Source of the DNA: Flavobacteriaceae bacterium CG2_30_34_30
GTDB lineage: Bacteria > Bacteroidota > Bacteroidia > Flavobacteriales > Flavobacteriaceae
Direction of reading: 5' to 3'
DNA: 64,000 nucleotides
Assembly (NCBI GenBank): GCA_001873105.1
Contig: MNYN01000051.1
Span: forward strand, 17,090-81,089
Shown here: positions 53,335 to 62,521 of the stretch, in pieces
Layout of the letters: every line of letters starts with the position of its first letter
Position numbering within the stretch: the first letter of the stretch is position 1
Made by a program: the position numbers and the translations under genes
Notes under the pieces: model-generated
What the model was told of the DNA's origin: nothing
The model's database searches: none
What the model saw: only the letters and a program-made list of their open reading frames with translations

Positions 53335-53384
53335 TTGAATAGCAACATTTCCTGTATTTTTACGTAAATCTAAAAGTACAGGAA
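53335..53384 (+). promoter_or_regulatory. Promoter with spanning inverted repeat before the 3-HAA dioxygenase gene
   Basis: TTG (53335-53337), a 17-bp spacer and TATTTTTA (53355-53362, one off consensus). A perfect 8-bp inverted repeat TTCCTGTA (53349-53356) / TACAGGAA (53377-53384) spans the -7 box and ends directly before the ATG: an operator shape, or less likely an mRNA hairpin, since its left arm would lie upstream of the transcription start. Confidence 0.5.
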
Positions 53385-53924
53385 ATGGCTATTCAAAAAC
53401 CTTTTAATTTAAACAAGTGGATTGAAGAAAATAGAAATCTTCTAAAACCTCCCGTAGGCAACAAAAATCTTTATAAAGATGCCGGCGATTATATAGTTAT
53501 GATTGTTGCCGGACCTAATGCTAGAAAAGACTACCACTATAATGAAACTGAAGAATTATTTTACCAACTAGAAGGTTCCATAAAAGTTATTATTCAAGAA
53601 AATGGAGAACGCAAGGTGATGGAACTTCATCCCGGCGATATGTATTTACATCCAGCAAAAGTGCCTCATTCTCCAGTTAGAGAAGAAGGATCTATTGGTC
53701 TTGTTATTGAAAGAAAAAGAGCCGGAGAAGGATTTACAGATGGTTTGCTTTGGTTTTGTGACAATTGCAACCATAAAATACATGAAACCTATTTTGAACT
53801 TCATGATGTAGAAAGAGATTTTCTTCCTCATTTTAAAACATTTTACAACTCTATAAATTTACGTACTTGTAAAAATTGTGGTGCCATAATGGAAACTGAC
53901 CCAAGATTTACAGAAAGTGAGTAG
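53385..53924 (+). CDS. 3-hydroxyanthranilate 3,4-dioxygenase
   Basis: Opens 3-hydroxyanthranilate to 2-amino-3-carboxymuconate semialdehyde in tryptophan/kynurenine breakdown and NAD synthesis. The cupin metal site is DYHYNETEELFYQLEGSIKV (His, Glu) and HPGDMYLHPAKVPHSPVR (His, about residue 91). A C-terminal rubredoxin-like knuckle, FCDNCNH..TCKNCGAI, matches the bacterial dimeric form. The length of 179 aa is typical. The aldehyde dehydrogenase 122 bp downstream might act later in the same pathway. Confidence 0.93.
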   Translation: MAIQKPFNLNKWIEENRNLLKPPVGNKNLYKDAGDYIVMIVAGPNARKDYHYNETEELFYQLEGSIKVIIQENGERKVMELHPGDMYLHPAKVPHSPVREEGSIGLVIERKRAGEGFTDGLLWFCDNCNHKIHETYFELHDVERDFLPHFKTFYNSINLRTCKNCGAIMETDPRFTESE

Positions 53925-54004
53925 AAAGGCACTTCAAGTGCTTTTCCATAGATTTCAAAAAAGAGAACTTCACTAATTTTCTTTCCATTGGTTTTCGAAA
54001 AATG

Positions 54005-54012
54005 TATCTTTG
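54005..54012 (+). promoter_or_regulatory. -7 box of the aldehyde dehydrogenase gene
   Basis: TATCTTTG followed by CA is an exact TAnnTTTG match, 35 nt before the ATG. The palindrome TTTTCGAAAA (53992-54001) lies immediately upstream and is a possible operator. Confidence 0.5.
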
Positions 54013-54046
54013 CAAAAATATTTTTTTAGAATTAAACACCTGAGGT

Positions 54047-55600
54047 ATGTTAAAAACTGCAACCGCATTTGGAATAGAAGATGCGCTAGATCAATTAGGA
54101 ATTAAAAAAACAAATAATGGAACTTCCACAGGATCAGAATGGTTTTCTTCTAAGGAAGAAATCGCTTCTTATTCACCGGTGGACGGGCAACTTATTGCCA
54201 AAGTAAATGTTACTACAAAAGATGATTATGAAAAAGTAATCACTACCGCAAGAAAAGCATTTATGTCTTGGCGATTAACACCGGCACCACAACGTGGAGA
54301 AATTGTAAGACAGTTTGGAGACGAATTGCGTCGTTTGAAAGAACCCCTTGGAAAATTAGTTTCCTATGAAATGGGAAAATCCTATCAGGAAGGTTTGGGC
54401 GAAGTACAAGAAATGATAGATATCTGTGATTTTGCAGTTGGGCTTTCTCGCCAACTTCACGGGTTGACCATGCACAGCGAACGTCCTGGACATAGAATGT
54501 ATGAACAATACCACCCATTGGGAGTTGTGGGAATTATTTCGGCATTTAATTTCCCGGTTGCCGTTTGGGCTTGGAATACAGCTTTAGCTTGGATAAGTGG
54601 CGATGTATGTATATGGAAACCAAGCGAAAAAGTGCCACTTTGTGGGGTAGCTTGTCAGCATATTGCCGCTCGAATTTTTAAAATGAACAACCTTCCGGAA
54701 GGCATTTCTTGTTTAATCAATGGCGATTATAAAGTAGGTGAAATGATGACTACCGATAAACGAGTTCCTCTAATTTCGGCTACCGGATCCACCAGAATGG
54801 GAAAAGTAGTTGGAAGAACGGTGGCTGAACGATTAGGAAAATCCTTATTGGAATTAGGTGGAAACAATGCCATCATTGTAACTCCCGATGCCGATATTAA
54901 GATGACCGTAATTGGCGCCGTATTTGGCGCTGTAGGCACCGCAGGGCAACGATGTACTTCCACCAGAAGACTCATTATTCATGAATCTATTTATGACAAA
55001 GTAAAAGATGCCGTAACTGCCGCCTATAAACAATTGCGCATTGGAAACCCTTTAGACCAACACAACCATGTAGGTCCTTTAATTGATACCGATGCAGTAA
55101 AAATGTATCAAGAAGCTTTAGAAAGAGTGGTTAAAGAAGGGGGAAAAATACTTGTGGAAGGTGGCGTATTATCCGGCGAAGGCTATGAAAGCGGCTGCTA
55201 TGTAAAACCTGCAATTGCCGAAGCAAAAAACGAATTTGAAATCGTTCAGCATGAAACATTTGCTCCGGTTTTATATCTAATCAAATATAGTGGTGATGTC
55301 TATAACGCTATTACACTTCAAAATGGGGTAAATCAAGGACTTTCCTCTGCAATTATGACAAACAATCTTAGAGAAGCAGAAGCATTTCTTTCACAAGTAG
55401 GTAGTGATTGTGGCATTGCAAACGTAAATATTGGTACTTCCGGAGCTGAAATTGGCGGGGCTTTTGGCGGAGAAAAAGAAACCGGCGGCGGTCGTGAAAG
55501 CGGAAGTGATGCCTGGAAAGTATATATGCGCCGGCAAACAAATACTATAAATTATACTACTGAGCTACCTTTAGCGCAAGGGATTAAGTTTGATTTGTAA
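54047..55600 (+). CDS. Aldehyde dehydrogenase (ALDH7/aminoadipate-semialdehyde type)
   Basis: A 517-aa NAD-dependent aldehyde dehydrogenase. The catalytic Glu is in LLELGGNNAIIVTPDAD (about residue 268), the nucleophile Cys in GTAGQRCTSTRRL (about 303), and GNPLDQHNHVGPLID and the C-terminal GGAFGGEKETGGGRESGSDAWKVYMRRQTNT agree with the ALDH7 (antiquitin) group, whose known substrate is aminoadipate semialdehyde from lysine. Its position after the 3-hydroxyanthranilate dioxygenase may mean another semialdehyde; context only. It has its own promoter. Confidence 0.9.
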   Translation: MLKTATAFGIEDALDQLGIKKTNNGTSTGSEWFSSKEEIASYSPVDGQLIAKVNVTTKDDYEKVITTARKAFMSWRLTPAPQRGEIVRQFGDELRRLKEPLGKLVSYEMGKSYQEGLGEVQEMIDICDFAVGLSRQLHGLTMHSERPGHRMYEQYHPLGVVGIISAFNFPVAVWAWNTALAWISGDVCIWKPSEKVPLCGVACQHIAARIFKMNNLPEGISCLINGDYKVGEMMTTDKRVPLISATGSTRMGKVVGRTVAERLGKSLLELGGNNAIIVTPDADIKMTVIGAVFGAVGTAGQRCTSTRRLIIHESIYDKVKDAVTAAYKQLRIGNPLDQHNHVGPLIDTDAVKMYQEALERVVKEGGKILVEGGVLSGEGYESGCYVKPAIAEAKNEFEIVQHETFAPVLYLIKYSGDVYNAITLQNGVNQGLSSAIMTNNLREAEAFLSQVGSDCGIANVNIGTSGAEIGGAFGGEKETGGGRESGSDAWKVYMRRQTNTINYTTELPLAQGIKFDL

Positions 55601-55630
55601 AAATCTTTTTTAAAAAGAAGATAAGATATA

Positions 55631-55683
55631 AAAAACCGCTTTTTATTACTAAAAAATTCACGGTAATAGGGGTCGGTTTTTTT
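55631..55683 (+). terminator. Terminator after the aldehyde dehydrogenase gene
   Basis: AAAAACCG (55631-55638) pairs with CGGTTTTT (55674-55681), with an inner ATTAC/GTAAT stem inside the loop and a T tail to 55683. It is longer and looser than the others. Confidence 0.55.
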
Positions 55684-55826
55684 ATGATTAATGACGAGAA
55701 TGATAAAAAAGAATTTCAATTAGAAAGACAAAGTCCCAAACGCATTTAAAAACTTAACAAATACTTGGCTTGATAGAGAGACAAAACCAACTACTTTTAT
55801 GCTGTAAATAGTAAAAACGTTTCCAA

Positions 55827-56192
55827 ATGAAAAACCTACTCCTATTTTGCGTCCTACTACTTTTTGTTAGCTGTAATTCAGATACTAATGGCATTCCTTG
55901 TACCGAAGAAGCAAGAGCCGGTCTTAATGTTACCGTGCGCGATGCACAAACCACCAATTATTTAGGTATTGGCACTACAATTGTTGCAACAGATGGAACG
56001 TATTCAGAAACATTACAATTTATTGAAGGAATAATTCCCAGTTTTGCCGGTGCTTGGGAAAGAGAAGGAAATTATACCTTAACCGTTTCCGCCCAAGGAT
56101 TTACCACTTTTGTTTCTGAAACAATTACAGTAGCTTCCGATGAATGCCACGTCATACCGCAACAAGTAGAAATAAGCTTACAACCTGAATAG
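55827..56192 (+). CDS. Small lipoprotein with carboxypeptidase-regulatory-like fold
   Basis: A 121-aa lipoprotein: LLLFVSCNSDT gives the lipobox Cys at about 16. The mature part is an Ig-like beta sandwich: ARAGLNVTVRDAQTTNYLGIGTTIVATDGTYSE.. then GNYTLTVSAQGFTTFVSETITVASDECHVIPQQVEISLQP, the CarboxypepD_reg-like pattern seen in many Bacteroidota surface proteins. Two cysteines (IPCTEE and DECHVI) may form a disulfide. Monocistronic; convergent with the beta-barrel gene 4 bp downstream. Ligand unknown. Confidence 0.72.
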   Translation: MKNLLLFCVLLLFVSCNSDTNGIPCTEEARAGLNVTVRDAQTTNYLGIGTTIVATDGTYSETLQFIEGIIPSFAGAWEREGNYTLTVSAQGFTTFVSETITVASDECHVIPQQVEISLQPE

Positions 56193-56196
56193 TGTA

Positions 56197-56763
56197 TTAA
56201 AATCGGTAGCCTATGCCTAGACCTGCATGAATTTCTATGGCTTCAAAGCGTTCTTTAACTTCATCGCTGAAGTTTCTTCCGACGCTTCCATAAAGTGCAA
56301 TAATAAAGGAGTTGCTGAAATTCCATTTGTATCCGGAGCCTATACCAATGATGAAAGTGTTCATGTCCGTTTTGACTTTTCGGATGGGTTGCCCGGGCAT
56401 AAGATCAATAAGCGCTAAATCAGGGTCTTCTTCAAAATCACCAAATCGGTATTTCACAAACGGATTAAAGTACAATCCGGAACCAGGGTTTTCAGTTCCA
56501 AAATAGAAATTATAGCCCAATTTCGCACTAGTGGTATGAAACTGTTGGGAACCTTCTTCCGAATGAAAATTGATTCTGTCGTTTATGAGTACTTCAACAT
56601 CTACAGATTGGTTATAATCAAACAGATATTCATAGCCTACTTCAATGGAGGCAAAAATAATAGTGTTTGCTATATTGAATTTAATTTCGTTATTGGGATA
56701 TTCCTGAGCAGAAACAGGGACTGTCAAAAAAAAGGATGTCAGAATTAGGAGGACATTTTTCAT
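56197..56763 (-). CDS. Outer-membrane beta-barrel protein
   Basis: A 188-aa protein with signal peptide (LTSFFLTVPVSAQ) and alternating hydrophobic beta strands ending in the aromatic terminal residue (HAGLGIGYRF), as required for outer-membrane insertion. Strands such as SIEVGYEYLF, AKLGYNFYFG and FIIALYGSVGRNF resemble the small 8-stranded porin-like barrels (DUF3575-like). No specific substrate can be assigned. It lies convergent with the small lipoprotein gene and 47 bp after the phosphoesterase gene. Confidence 0.75.
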   Translation of the reverse strand: MKNVLLILTSFFLTVPVSAQEYPNNEIKFNIANTIIFASIEVGYEYLFDYNQSVDVEVLINDRINFHSEEGSQQFHTTSAKLGYNFYFGTENPGSGLYFNPFVKYRFGDFEEDPDLALIDLMPGQPIRKVKTDMNTFIIGIGSGYKWNFSNSFIIALYGSVGRNFSDEVKERFEAIEIHAGLGIGYRF

Positions 56764-56810
56764 ATAACAAAAAGTTAGTTGTTGCAGCTAATTTAGTAAT
56801 TTTTCCGATA

Positions 56811-57539
56811 TCAATTTCTTCCTTCCTCTTCAGGATATAATTGAAAAACAAGATCGCTTTGCCAAAATTCTTTTGTGTCTATATCCAAGATGCTGATGGG
56901 TCCTTTAAATGCGGCACCTGTGTCCATGTTCCATACGTTTTGTGCTTGTGTTGGGGTTGATTTTCCAATTCGAGTAACAGGGGTATGCCCAATATATATT
57001 TCTTTAAATAACCGTAATCGTTTAGGATACCGAATGTCTTGGGGCGAAAGACTTTTATCAATTGCAACAGCCATTTCCCAAAGGGTTCTGTCCCAGAAAA
57101 AAGTGGTTTTATGAAGCTCATATTCCGGCCCATTCAGGTTTTGAAAGCCGGCGTGAACAAACAATCTGTTTTTTTTGTCTAGGTGAAAATTCACCATATT
57201 TTCAAAAAAATCACTATGCAACATTTTCTCTTTTTTTGTAATTTTTTCATAACTTTCGATAGCGCTTTGTCCACCGTTTAATAGCCATTGTTCCGGTTTT
57301 TCGTTATACATTAGCCAGCGATGACACAAATCATCGTGATTTCCTCTTAAAAATATACAGGGGTTTGTTTTGGAAATAGCAATTAAAAAAGACACAACTT
57401 CCACACTTTCACTCCAACCATCTACAAAATCACCTAAAAAAATGAGGGAGTCTTGCGGGGTTACCTTCGCCTTCCTTATAACTTGTTTTAAAGCTTTAAA
57501 ACCACCGTGTATATCTCCTACGACTAGTGTTCTACTCAT
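56811..57539 (-). CDS. Serine/threonine-phosphatase-like metallophosphoesterase
   Basis: A 242-aa calcineurin-fold enzyme with the PPP-family metal motifs: VVGDIHGGFKAL (residue 8-12), FLGDFVDGWSESVEV (GDxVDxG form, about 36) and FLRGNHDDLCHRWL (about 68), followed by FVHAGF and IGHTPVTRIG histidines. The arrangement resembles bacterial PrpA/PrpB protein phosphatases and ApaH-like enzymes; the substrate cannot be chosen. It follows the AlbA_2 gene by 2 bp, a tight operon. Confidence 0.85.
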   Translation of the reverse strand: MSRTLVVGDIHGGFKALKQVIRKAKVTPQDSLIFLGDFVDGWSESVEVVSFLIAISKTNPCIFLRGNHDDLCHRWLMYNEKPEQWLLNGGQSAIESYEKITKKEKMLHSDFFENMVNFHLDKKNRLFVHAGFQNLNGPEYELHKTTFFWDRTLWEMAVAIDKSLSPQDIRYPKRLRLFKEIYIGHTPVTRIGKSTPTQAQNVWNMDTGAAFKGPISILDIDTKEFWQSDLVFQLYPEEEGRN

Positions 57540-57541
57540 TT

Positions 57542-58678
57542 CTAATTATAATTTACTTTTCTTAAGATGCGCATGGTTTCTTTATAAGATTGATACACCA
57601 CACCATTTATATCTTTTAAATAGGATCTTGCATTAATTAGTTTTTCTTTTGCTTCTGAAAAATCATTAAAATAGCACAACAAATAACTAGCTGGCAGATT
57701 TTTTAAATCCACCTCCTCTCTTGGGTTTAAGGTTATGTTTTTTTTAATTTTCTCCATCAATATATTGTTGGTGTTATAAATGTGAAATAAGGTTTTTTTG
57801 TCAAATTTTGGCGGCTCAAATAATAATTTGGTTTCAATGGAATAAAAACCATTTTCCTGAAAATGAATTTGAAGCTCTTCTAGGGGGTAGTAGGTATGCT
57901 TTTTTTGCAAACCCAATTGTACATATTCCACAATCCTAAAATGATCTTCCGTAAAGCTAATGGAAACCTCGTCTAATGCCGAATAAAATAATCGCACTTG
58001 TTCGTTGATTAATTCAATATCCACTCTGGAATAAAACACCTTGTCTCCCGCTTTTTTCTTAATTCCAGCCCAACATACCACAAAAATTTCTTTAAACACT
58101 TTGTAAGAGGCCTCTAGGTCTTTGTGCCGGTGGTTAACAAAATCTATCACACCGTCTAAGGTCAATTGAATGTTGTTTTTTGCATGGGTTTCAATGCTTT
58201 CTACAATTTTTGAATTCACATCTTTAATTTCAATATCAAAAACTTTTGGCATAGAAATACTTCCATCTCTAAAAAAGACGGTTCCACCCCAATATTTCCA
58301 TATATTTTTTTTAAGTGCCGTAAGTTGGTTTATGGGCCTAATGGTTACAAGTCCAACAACTTTACCTTCGGGCAAATTCGGAAATGGGATATTTTCATAA
58401 GCAATTAACGGAGCATTAGTTAGATAAGCGTTCACTAAATTTTGAATTTTGCTGTCGTCAAAAAAGTCCACACCCACAATTTCATTGGTACTATCTTCAA
58501 TACCTACAACTATGTAGGAATTGTTTTTGGGATTGGAATTGCTCAATGCACAAATATGCTTTAAAAATTTTGCTTTACCTTCTTTGTTGCTTAAATCAAA
58601 CCGCAACTTTTTATCATAAAAACTGCACTCATCGTTGTGAGCTAATAGGTTTTTGATAAGAAGGCGTTTGTTAATCAT
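57542..58678 (-). CDS. AlbA_2/Schlafen-type nucleic-acid-binding protein
   Basis: A 378-aa protein with the N-terminal AlbA_2 (Schlafen AAA-4) domain: ECSFYDKKLRFDLSNKEGKAKFLKHICALSNSNPKNNSYIVVGIED (the E..FK..L..x..KxxFLK..xAxxNxxP..xSYIVxGIxD pattern), then VDFFDDSKIQNLVNAYLTNAP. The remainder (about residues 200-378) is not recognised. Such proteins are often annotated as ATP-binding or transcriptional regulators; the real role is unclear. It forms a 2-bp spaced operon with the phosphoesterase. Confidence 0.75.
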   Translation of the reverse strand: MINKRLLIKNLLAHNDECSFYDKKLRFDLSNKEGKAKFLKHICALSNSNPKNNSYIVVGIEDSTNEIVGVDFFDDSKIQNLVNAYLTNAPLIAYENIPFPNLPEGKVVGLVTIRPINQLTALKKNIWKYWGGTVFFRDGSISMPKVFDIEIKDVNSKIVESIETHAKNNIQLTLDGVIDFVNHRHKDLEASYKVFKEIFVVCWAGIKKKAGDKVFYSRVDIELINEQVRLFYSALDEVSISFTEDHFRIVEYVQLGLQKKHTYYPLEELQIHFQENGFYSIETKLLFEPPKFDKKTLFHIYNTNNILMEKIKKNITLNPREEVDLKNLPASYLLCYFNDFSEAKEKLINARSYLKDINGVVYQSYKETMRILRKVNYN

Positions 58679-58727
58679 TTTTATTTTTTCTTTAAAGTGA
58701 GCATTTTGTTGCTCTATATTCTAAATT

Positions 58728-59489
58728 TTAAATACGTGTTTTGTTTACTATGGTACTACTTGCTTGATCCACACTCATTACCATCAAGTCTGCTATGTTT
58801 ACATGACTTGGGCGCGTAACCGTAAACCAAATAATATCGGCAATATCTTCAGGTAATAGAGGTTGAAAACCTTGATATACCTTATCTGCACGTTCTTTAT
58901 CTCCCTTAAAGCGCACTTCGCTGAAATTGGTTTTTACCATTCCGGGATGGATTGCGCCAACGCGAATTCCATTTCCGTTGAGGTCTATTCGCATGGCTTG
59001 ATTGATGGCGTCAACGGCATATTTACTTGCGCAATATACATTACCGTTAGGATATACTTCCTTTGCAGCAGTAGAACCTATATTTATAATATGTCCTGAT
59101 TTTTGAGCTATCATTTTCGGAATAATCGCCTTACTTACATAAAGTAGTCCTTTTATATTGATGTCCAACATGGCGTCCCAATCGTCTAAATTTCCGTTTT
59201 GGATGGAATCTAAACCGTGGGCGTTTCCGGCATTGTTAATTAAGATGTCAATTTTTGAAAAGGCTTCCGGTACAGTATTAATTTTTTTCAAAACCTCCTT
59301 TTTATCTCTAACGTCAAACAAAAGCGAATGCACTTCCGTCATACCTTGAAGTTCATTTACAAGTTTTTTCATACGTTCTTCATTTCTTCCACAAAGAATT
59401 AAACGAATTCCGTTTTTAGCAAAAACCCTTGCTGTTGCTTTTCCAATACCTGATGTTGCGCCTGTAATAAGGGCTGTTTTTGTGCTCAT
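58728..59489 (-). CDS. Short-chain dehydrogenase/reductase (YdfG-like)
   Basis: A 253-aa classical SDR: cofactor motif TGATSGIGKATARVF (residues 8-22), ILINNAGNAHG (about 83), catalytic Ser in INIGSTAA and YCASKYAVDAINQAMR (Tyr-x3-Lys, about 152). The sequence pattern is like YdfG-type NADP-dependent 3-hydroxy acid dehydrogenases (L-allo-threonine, serine). The precise substrate is uncertain. It is upstream of the AlbA_2 gene on the same strand with a 49-bp gap. Confidence 0.88.
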   Translation of the reverse strand: MSTKTALITGATSGIGKATARVFAKNGIRLILCGRNEERMKKLVNELQGMTEVHSLLFDVRDKKEVLKKINTVPEAFSKIDILINNAGNAHGLDSIQNGNLDDWDAMLDINIKGLLYVSKAIIPKMIAQKSGHIINIGSTAAKEVYPNGNVYCASKYAVDAINQAMRIDLNGNGIRVGAIHPGMVKTNFSEVRFKGDKERADKVYQGFQPLLPEDIADIIWFTVTRPSHVNIADLMVMSVDQASSTIVNKTRI

Positions 59490-59642
59490 TATTTTTATAA
59501 TTTATTGCCTTAAAAGTAATATAATTATAAATGAAATGGAAGTTAAAACTTAGTTAAGCGCCTAGTTAAACCTTGTTAAATGTAAATTTGTGAGGCAGAT
59601 AGTGGGTTACTATTGTACCTATTAATATTTAAAAACCTAACT

Positions 59643-60422
59643 ATGAAAAATTTATGGAAATTTAGTTTAGCAATTGCAGTTCTTATTTTTGCGGTTGCTT
59701 GTAGTAATGATGACTCCTCAGAAGCGGGAAAGGCGAGAGTAGCTGTTAGTTTGACAGATGCTCCCGGCGACTATGATGCTGTTTATGTTGACGTACAGGA
59801 TGTGGTTATTAAATATAGCGATAGTGAAGGGGACGTTTCAATAGGCGCAATAAACGCAGGAATTTATAACCTATTAGAGCTAACAGGAGGCGTAAGCGTT
59901 TTATTGGTTAATGATGAAATTCCTTCCGGTCACATTAGTCAAATGCGATTAATTTTAGGATCGGAAAACAGTGTAGTGGTTGATGGTGTTTCATATCCAC
60001 TTGCAACACCAAGCGCAGAACAATCCGGTTTAAAATTGCAAATTAATGAAACATTAGAACCAGGAATATTCTACGAGTTTATTTTAGATTTTGATGTAGA
60101 AGAATCTATTGTTGTTCAAGGTAACGGAAGTTATGTATTGAAACCGGTAATTCGAGCAAGTACGGTAGCTGAAAGCGGAGCTATAACAGGATTTGTACTT
60201 CCACTGAACACGCAAACCCTGGTAACAGCTACTAATGCAAACACTACTATTTCTGCATATACTAATCTGCAAGGAAAATTCTTTTTACACGGAGTTCCTG
60301 ATGGAATTTATACTGTAACTATACAGCCGGAAATCATTTCCGGATTAGAAACTGTTGTACTTACTAATGTTGAAGTTTCCAATGGATTGGTTACAGATCT
60401 TGGTACAACAACATTGCTATAG
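59643..60422 (+). CDS. DUF4382-domain lipoprotein
   Basis: A 259-aa lipoprotein: LIFAVACSNDDS places the lipobox Cys at about 20. The DUF4382 domain spans about residues 30-165 (VAVSLTDAPGDYDAVYVDVQDVVIKY..GHISQMRLILG..LKLQINETLEPGIFYEFILDFDV), followed by a carboxypeptidase-regulatory-like repeat (AGAITGFVLPLN.. GKFFLHGVPDGIYTVTIQP). Such proteins are surface or periplasmic with unknown ligand. The track start at 59613 lies upstream of the signal peptide and is rejected in favour of ATG 59643. A strong terminator follows. Confidence 0.85.
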   Translation: MKNLWKFSLAIAVLIFAVACSNDDSSEAGKARVAVSLTDAPGDYDAVYVDVQDVVIKYSDSEGDVSIGAINAGIYNLLELTGGVSVLLVNDEIPSGHISQMRLILGSENSVVVDGVSYPLATPSAEQSGLKLQINETLEPGIFYEFILDFDVEESIVVQGNGSYVLKPVIRASTVAESGAITGFVLPLNTQTLVTATNANTTISAYTNLQGKFFLHGVPDGIYTVTIQPEIISGLETVVLTNVEVSNGLVTDLGTTTLL

Positions 60423-60446
60423 TCTTTTATTCACATATAAAATGGG

Positions 60447-60476
60447 AAGCAGCACAATTTTGTGCTGCTTTTTATT
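60447..60476 (+). terminator. Intrinsic terminator after the DUF4382 gene
   Basis: AAGCAGCACAA (60447-60457) pairs with TTGTGCTGCTT (60460-60470), followed by TTTATTTTTA. Confidence 0.85.
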
Positions 60477-60560
60477 TTTAACCAATTGTTAACAGGATAA
60501 CTGCAGATAATTTTCCAATTTGCAGCATCAAAAAATACAACCCTATAAAATGATTAAATT

Positions 60561-61565
60561 ATGGAAGAAACTAGCGCATCTATTGATATTGGAGTACTTA
60601 ATGAAAAAATAGAAAAAGAGAGTGCTTTTGTAGATATTTTGACGATGGAGATGAATAAAGTCATCATTGGTCAAAAACATATGATAGAACGGCTTTTAAT
60701 TGGCTTGTTAGGACAAGGACATATATTACTGGAAGGGGTTCCGGGACTTGCAAAAACACTTGCTATCAATACACTTTCGCAAGCGGTTCATGGGTCGTTT
60801 AGCAGAATTCAATTTACACCAGATTTATTGCCGGCTGATGTTATAGGAACCTTAATTTATAACATGAAACTCAATGATTTTAGTATTAAAAAAGGACCTA
60901 TTTTTGCCAATTTTGTTTTAGCTGATGAAATTAATAGAGCTCCCGCTAAAGTGCAATCTGCTCTTTTGGAAGCAATGCAGGAAAAACAAGTTACCATTGG
61001 CGAAGTGACCTATAAATTAGACCAGCCTTTTTTAGTAATGGCCACCATGAATCCTATTGAGCAAGAAGGAACCTATCCGCTTCCTGAAGCACAAATGGAT
61101 CGTTTTATGCTAAAAACTGTCATCAAATATCCTCAGATGCAGGATGAGCAACTTATCATAAGACAAAACTTAAAAGGTGCTTTTGATACCATTAATCCTG
61201 TAGTTACCTTAGATCAAATTTACCGGGCACAAGCAGCTGTGCGTGAAGTGTATATGGATGAGAAAATAGAAAAATATATTTTAGATATTGTTTTTGCTAC
61301 CCGGAATCCGGAAATATATAACCTTGCTGACCTTAAACCTTTGATTAATTACGGCGCCTCACCTCGTGGAAGTATCAACCTGGCAATTGCCGCAAAATGC
61401 TATGCTTTTATTAAAAGAAGAGGATACGTCATTCCTGAAGACGTTAGAGCAGTTGTTCATGATGTCCTTCGTCATAGAATAGGCATCACCTACGAAGCTG
61501 AAGCTGAAAATATAACTTCAGAAGATCTTATCAATAAAATTGTAAACCAAATTGAAGTGCCTTAG
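60561..61565 (+). CDS. MoxR-family AAA+ ATPase
   Basis: A 334-aa chaperone-like ATPase. Walker A is LLEGVPGLAKTLAINTL (about residue 52), Walker B is FVLADEINRAPAKVQSALLEAMQ (about 117-122), and the sensor region MATMNPIEQEGTYPLPEAQMDRF is the MoxR hallmark. In the conserved Bacteroidota Bat operon, MoxR is followed by a DUF58 protein, an aerotolerance-related membrane protein, BatA, BatB and TPR proteins; the first three are visible here. The ATPase probably loads or remodels VWA-domain partners at the membrane. Confidence 0.94.
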   Translation: MEETSASIDIGVLNEKIEKESAFVDILTMEMNKVIIGQKHMIERLLIGLLGQGHILLEGVPGLAKTLAINTLSQAVHGSFSRIQFTPDLLPADVIGTLIYNMKLNDFSIKKGPIFANFVLADEINRAPAKVQSALLEAMQEKQVTIGEVTYKLDQPFLVMATMNPIEQEGTYPLPEAQMDRFMLKTVIKYPQMQDEQLIIRQNLKGAFDTINPVVTLDQIYRAQAAVREVYMDEKIEKYILDIVFATRNPEIYNLADLKPLINYGASPRGSINLAIAAKCYAFIKRRGYVIPEDVRAVVHDVLRHRIGITYEAEAENITSEDLINKIVNQIEVP

Positions 61566-61651
61566 AGAATGGTTTTTGGCTATTTGAAAAAAGTTACCGT
61601 CGTTTTATCAACGAAACTGGCTTAAAATTTTCAAAATCATTACAAACAGAA

Positions 61652-62521
61652 ATGGACACAAAGGAATTACTAAAAAAAGTTAGAAAAATTGAAATTAAGA
61701 CCCGCCGTCTTAGTGACAATCTTTTTGGTGGCGAATACCACACCACATTTAAAGGTCGTGGTATGACTTTTAGTGAAGTACGTCAGTATCAATTTGGCGA
61801 TGATGTTAGAAATATTGATTGGAATGTTACCGCTAGATATAACGAACCCTTTATAAAAGTTTTTGAAGAAGAACGCGAACTTACTTTGATGCTGTTAGTA
61901 GATGTCAGTGGCTCTGAATATTTTGGCTCTACCCTACAATTTAAAAATGAAATAGTAACCGAAATCGCCGCAACACTTGCCTTTTCTGCCTTACAGAATA
62001 ACGACAAGATAGGGTTAGTGCTTTTTACCGATGAAATGGAATTGTACATTCCACCTAAAAAAGGTAAATCACACGTACTTCGCATCATAAGAGATTTGAT
62101 TGAGTTTGAACCTAAAAGCAAAAAAACCAATATAGAAAAAGCATTACAATTTCTGTCAAATGTGATGAAAAAGAAAGCCATTGTTTTTGTTATTTCCGAC
62201 TTTATAACTGATGAGGATTACAAAAATGCCTTGCGGATTGCTTCCAAAAAACATGACCTTACCGGAATAAGAATATACGATGAATTAGAACTTAGCATCC
62301 CAAATTTAGGAGTGGTTCAAATGGATGATGAAGAAAGTGGCGAAACCATGTTAGTTGATACCACCTCAAAAACAGTTAGAAATAACTATGCGAAATACTA
62401 TCGCGAGAAAGTAAATTTTTTCCAAGAAACCTTTAGCAGAAGTGGTGCCGGCACAATGGATTGCAGAGTGGATGAAAGTTATGTGAAAAAATTATTGGGT
62501 TATTTTAAAAGAAGAGCATGA
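61652..62521 (+). CDS. DUF58-domain protein (Bat operon)
   Basis: A 289-aa protein with the DUF58 core: FKGRGMTFSEVRQYQFGDDVRNIDWNVTARYNEPFIKVFEEERELT (residues 33-75), then a VWA-like fold with a degenerate MIDAS start LMLLVDVSGSEYFG and LVLFTDEMELYIPPKKG. No membrane segment. It follows moxR by 86 bp and overlaps the next gene by 4 bp (ATGA), implying coupling. Bat operons contribute to oxygen and stress tolerance in Bacteroidota; the biochemical role is not known. Confidence 0.92.
   Translation: MDTKELLKKVRKIEIKTRRLSDNLFGGEYHTTFKGRGMTFSEVRQYQFGDDVRNIDWNVTARYNEPFIKVFEEERELTLMLLVDVSGSEYFGSTLQFKNEIVTEIAATLAFSALQNNDKIGLVLFTDEMELYIPPKKGKSHVLRIIRDLIEFEPKSKKTNIEKALQFLSNVMKKKAIVFVISDFITDEDYKNALRIASKKHDLTGIRIYDELELSIPNLGVVQMDDEESGETMLVDTTSKTVRNNYAKYYREKVNFFQETFSRSGAGTMDCRVDESYVKKLLGYFKRRA

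Noticed and set aside
53921-53945. Terminator after the 3-HAA dioxygenase gene
   Set aside because: The GCAC/GTGC stem is only four pairs with a short T-run; too weak to list as a feature.
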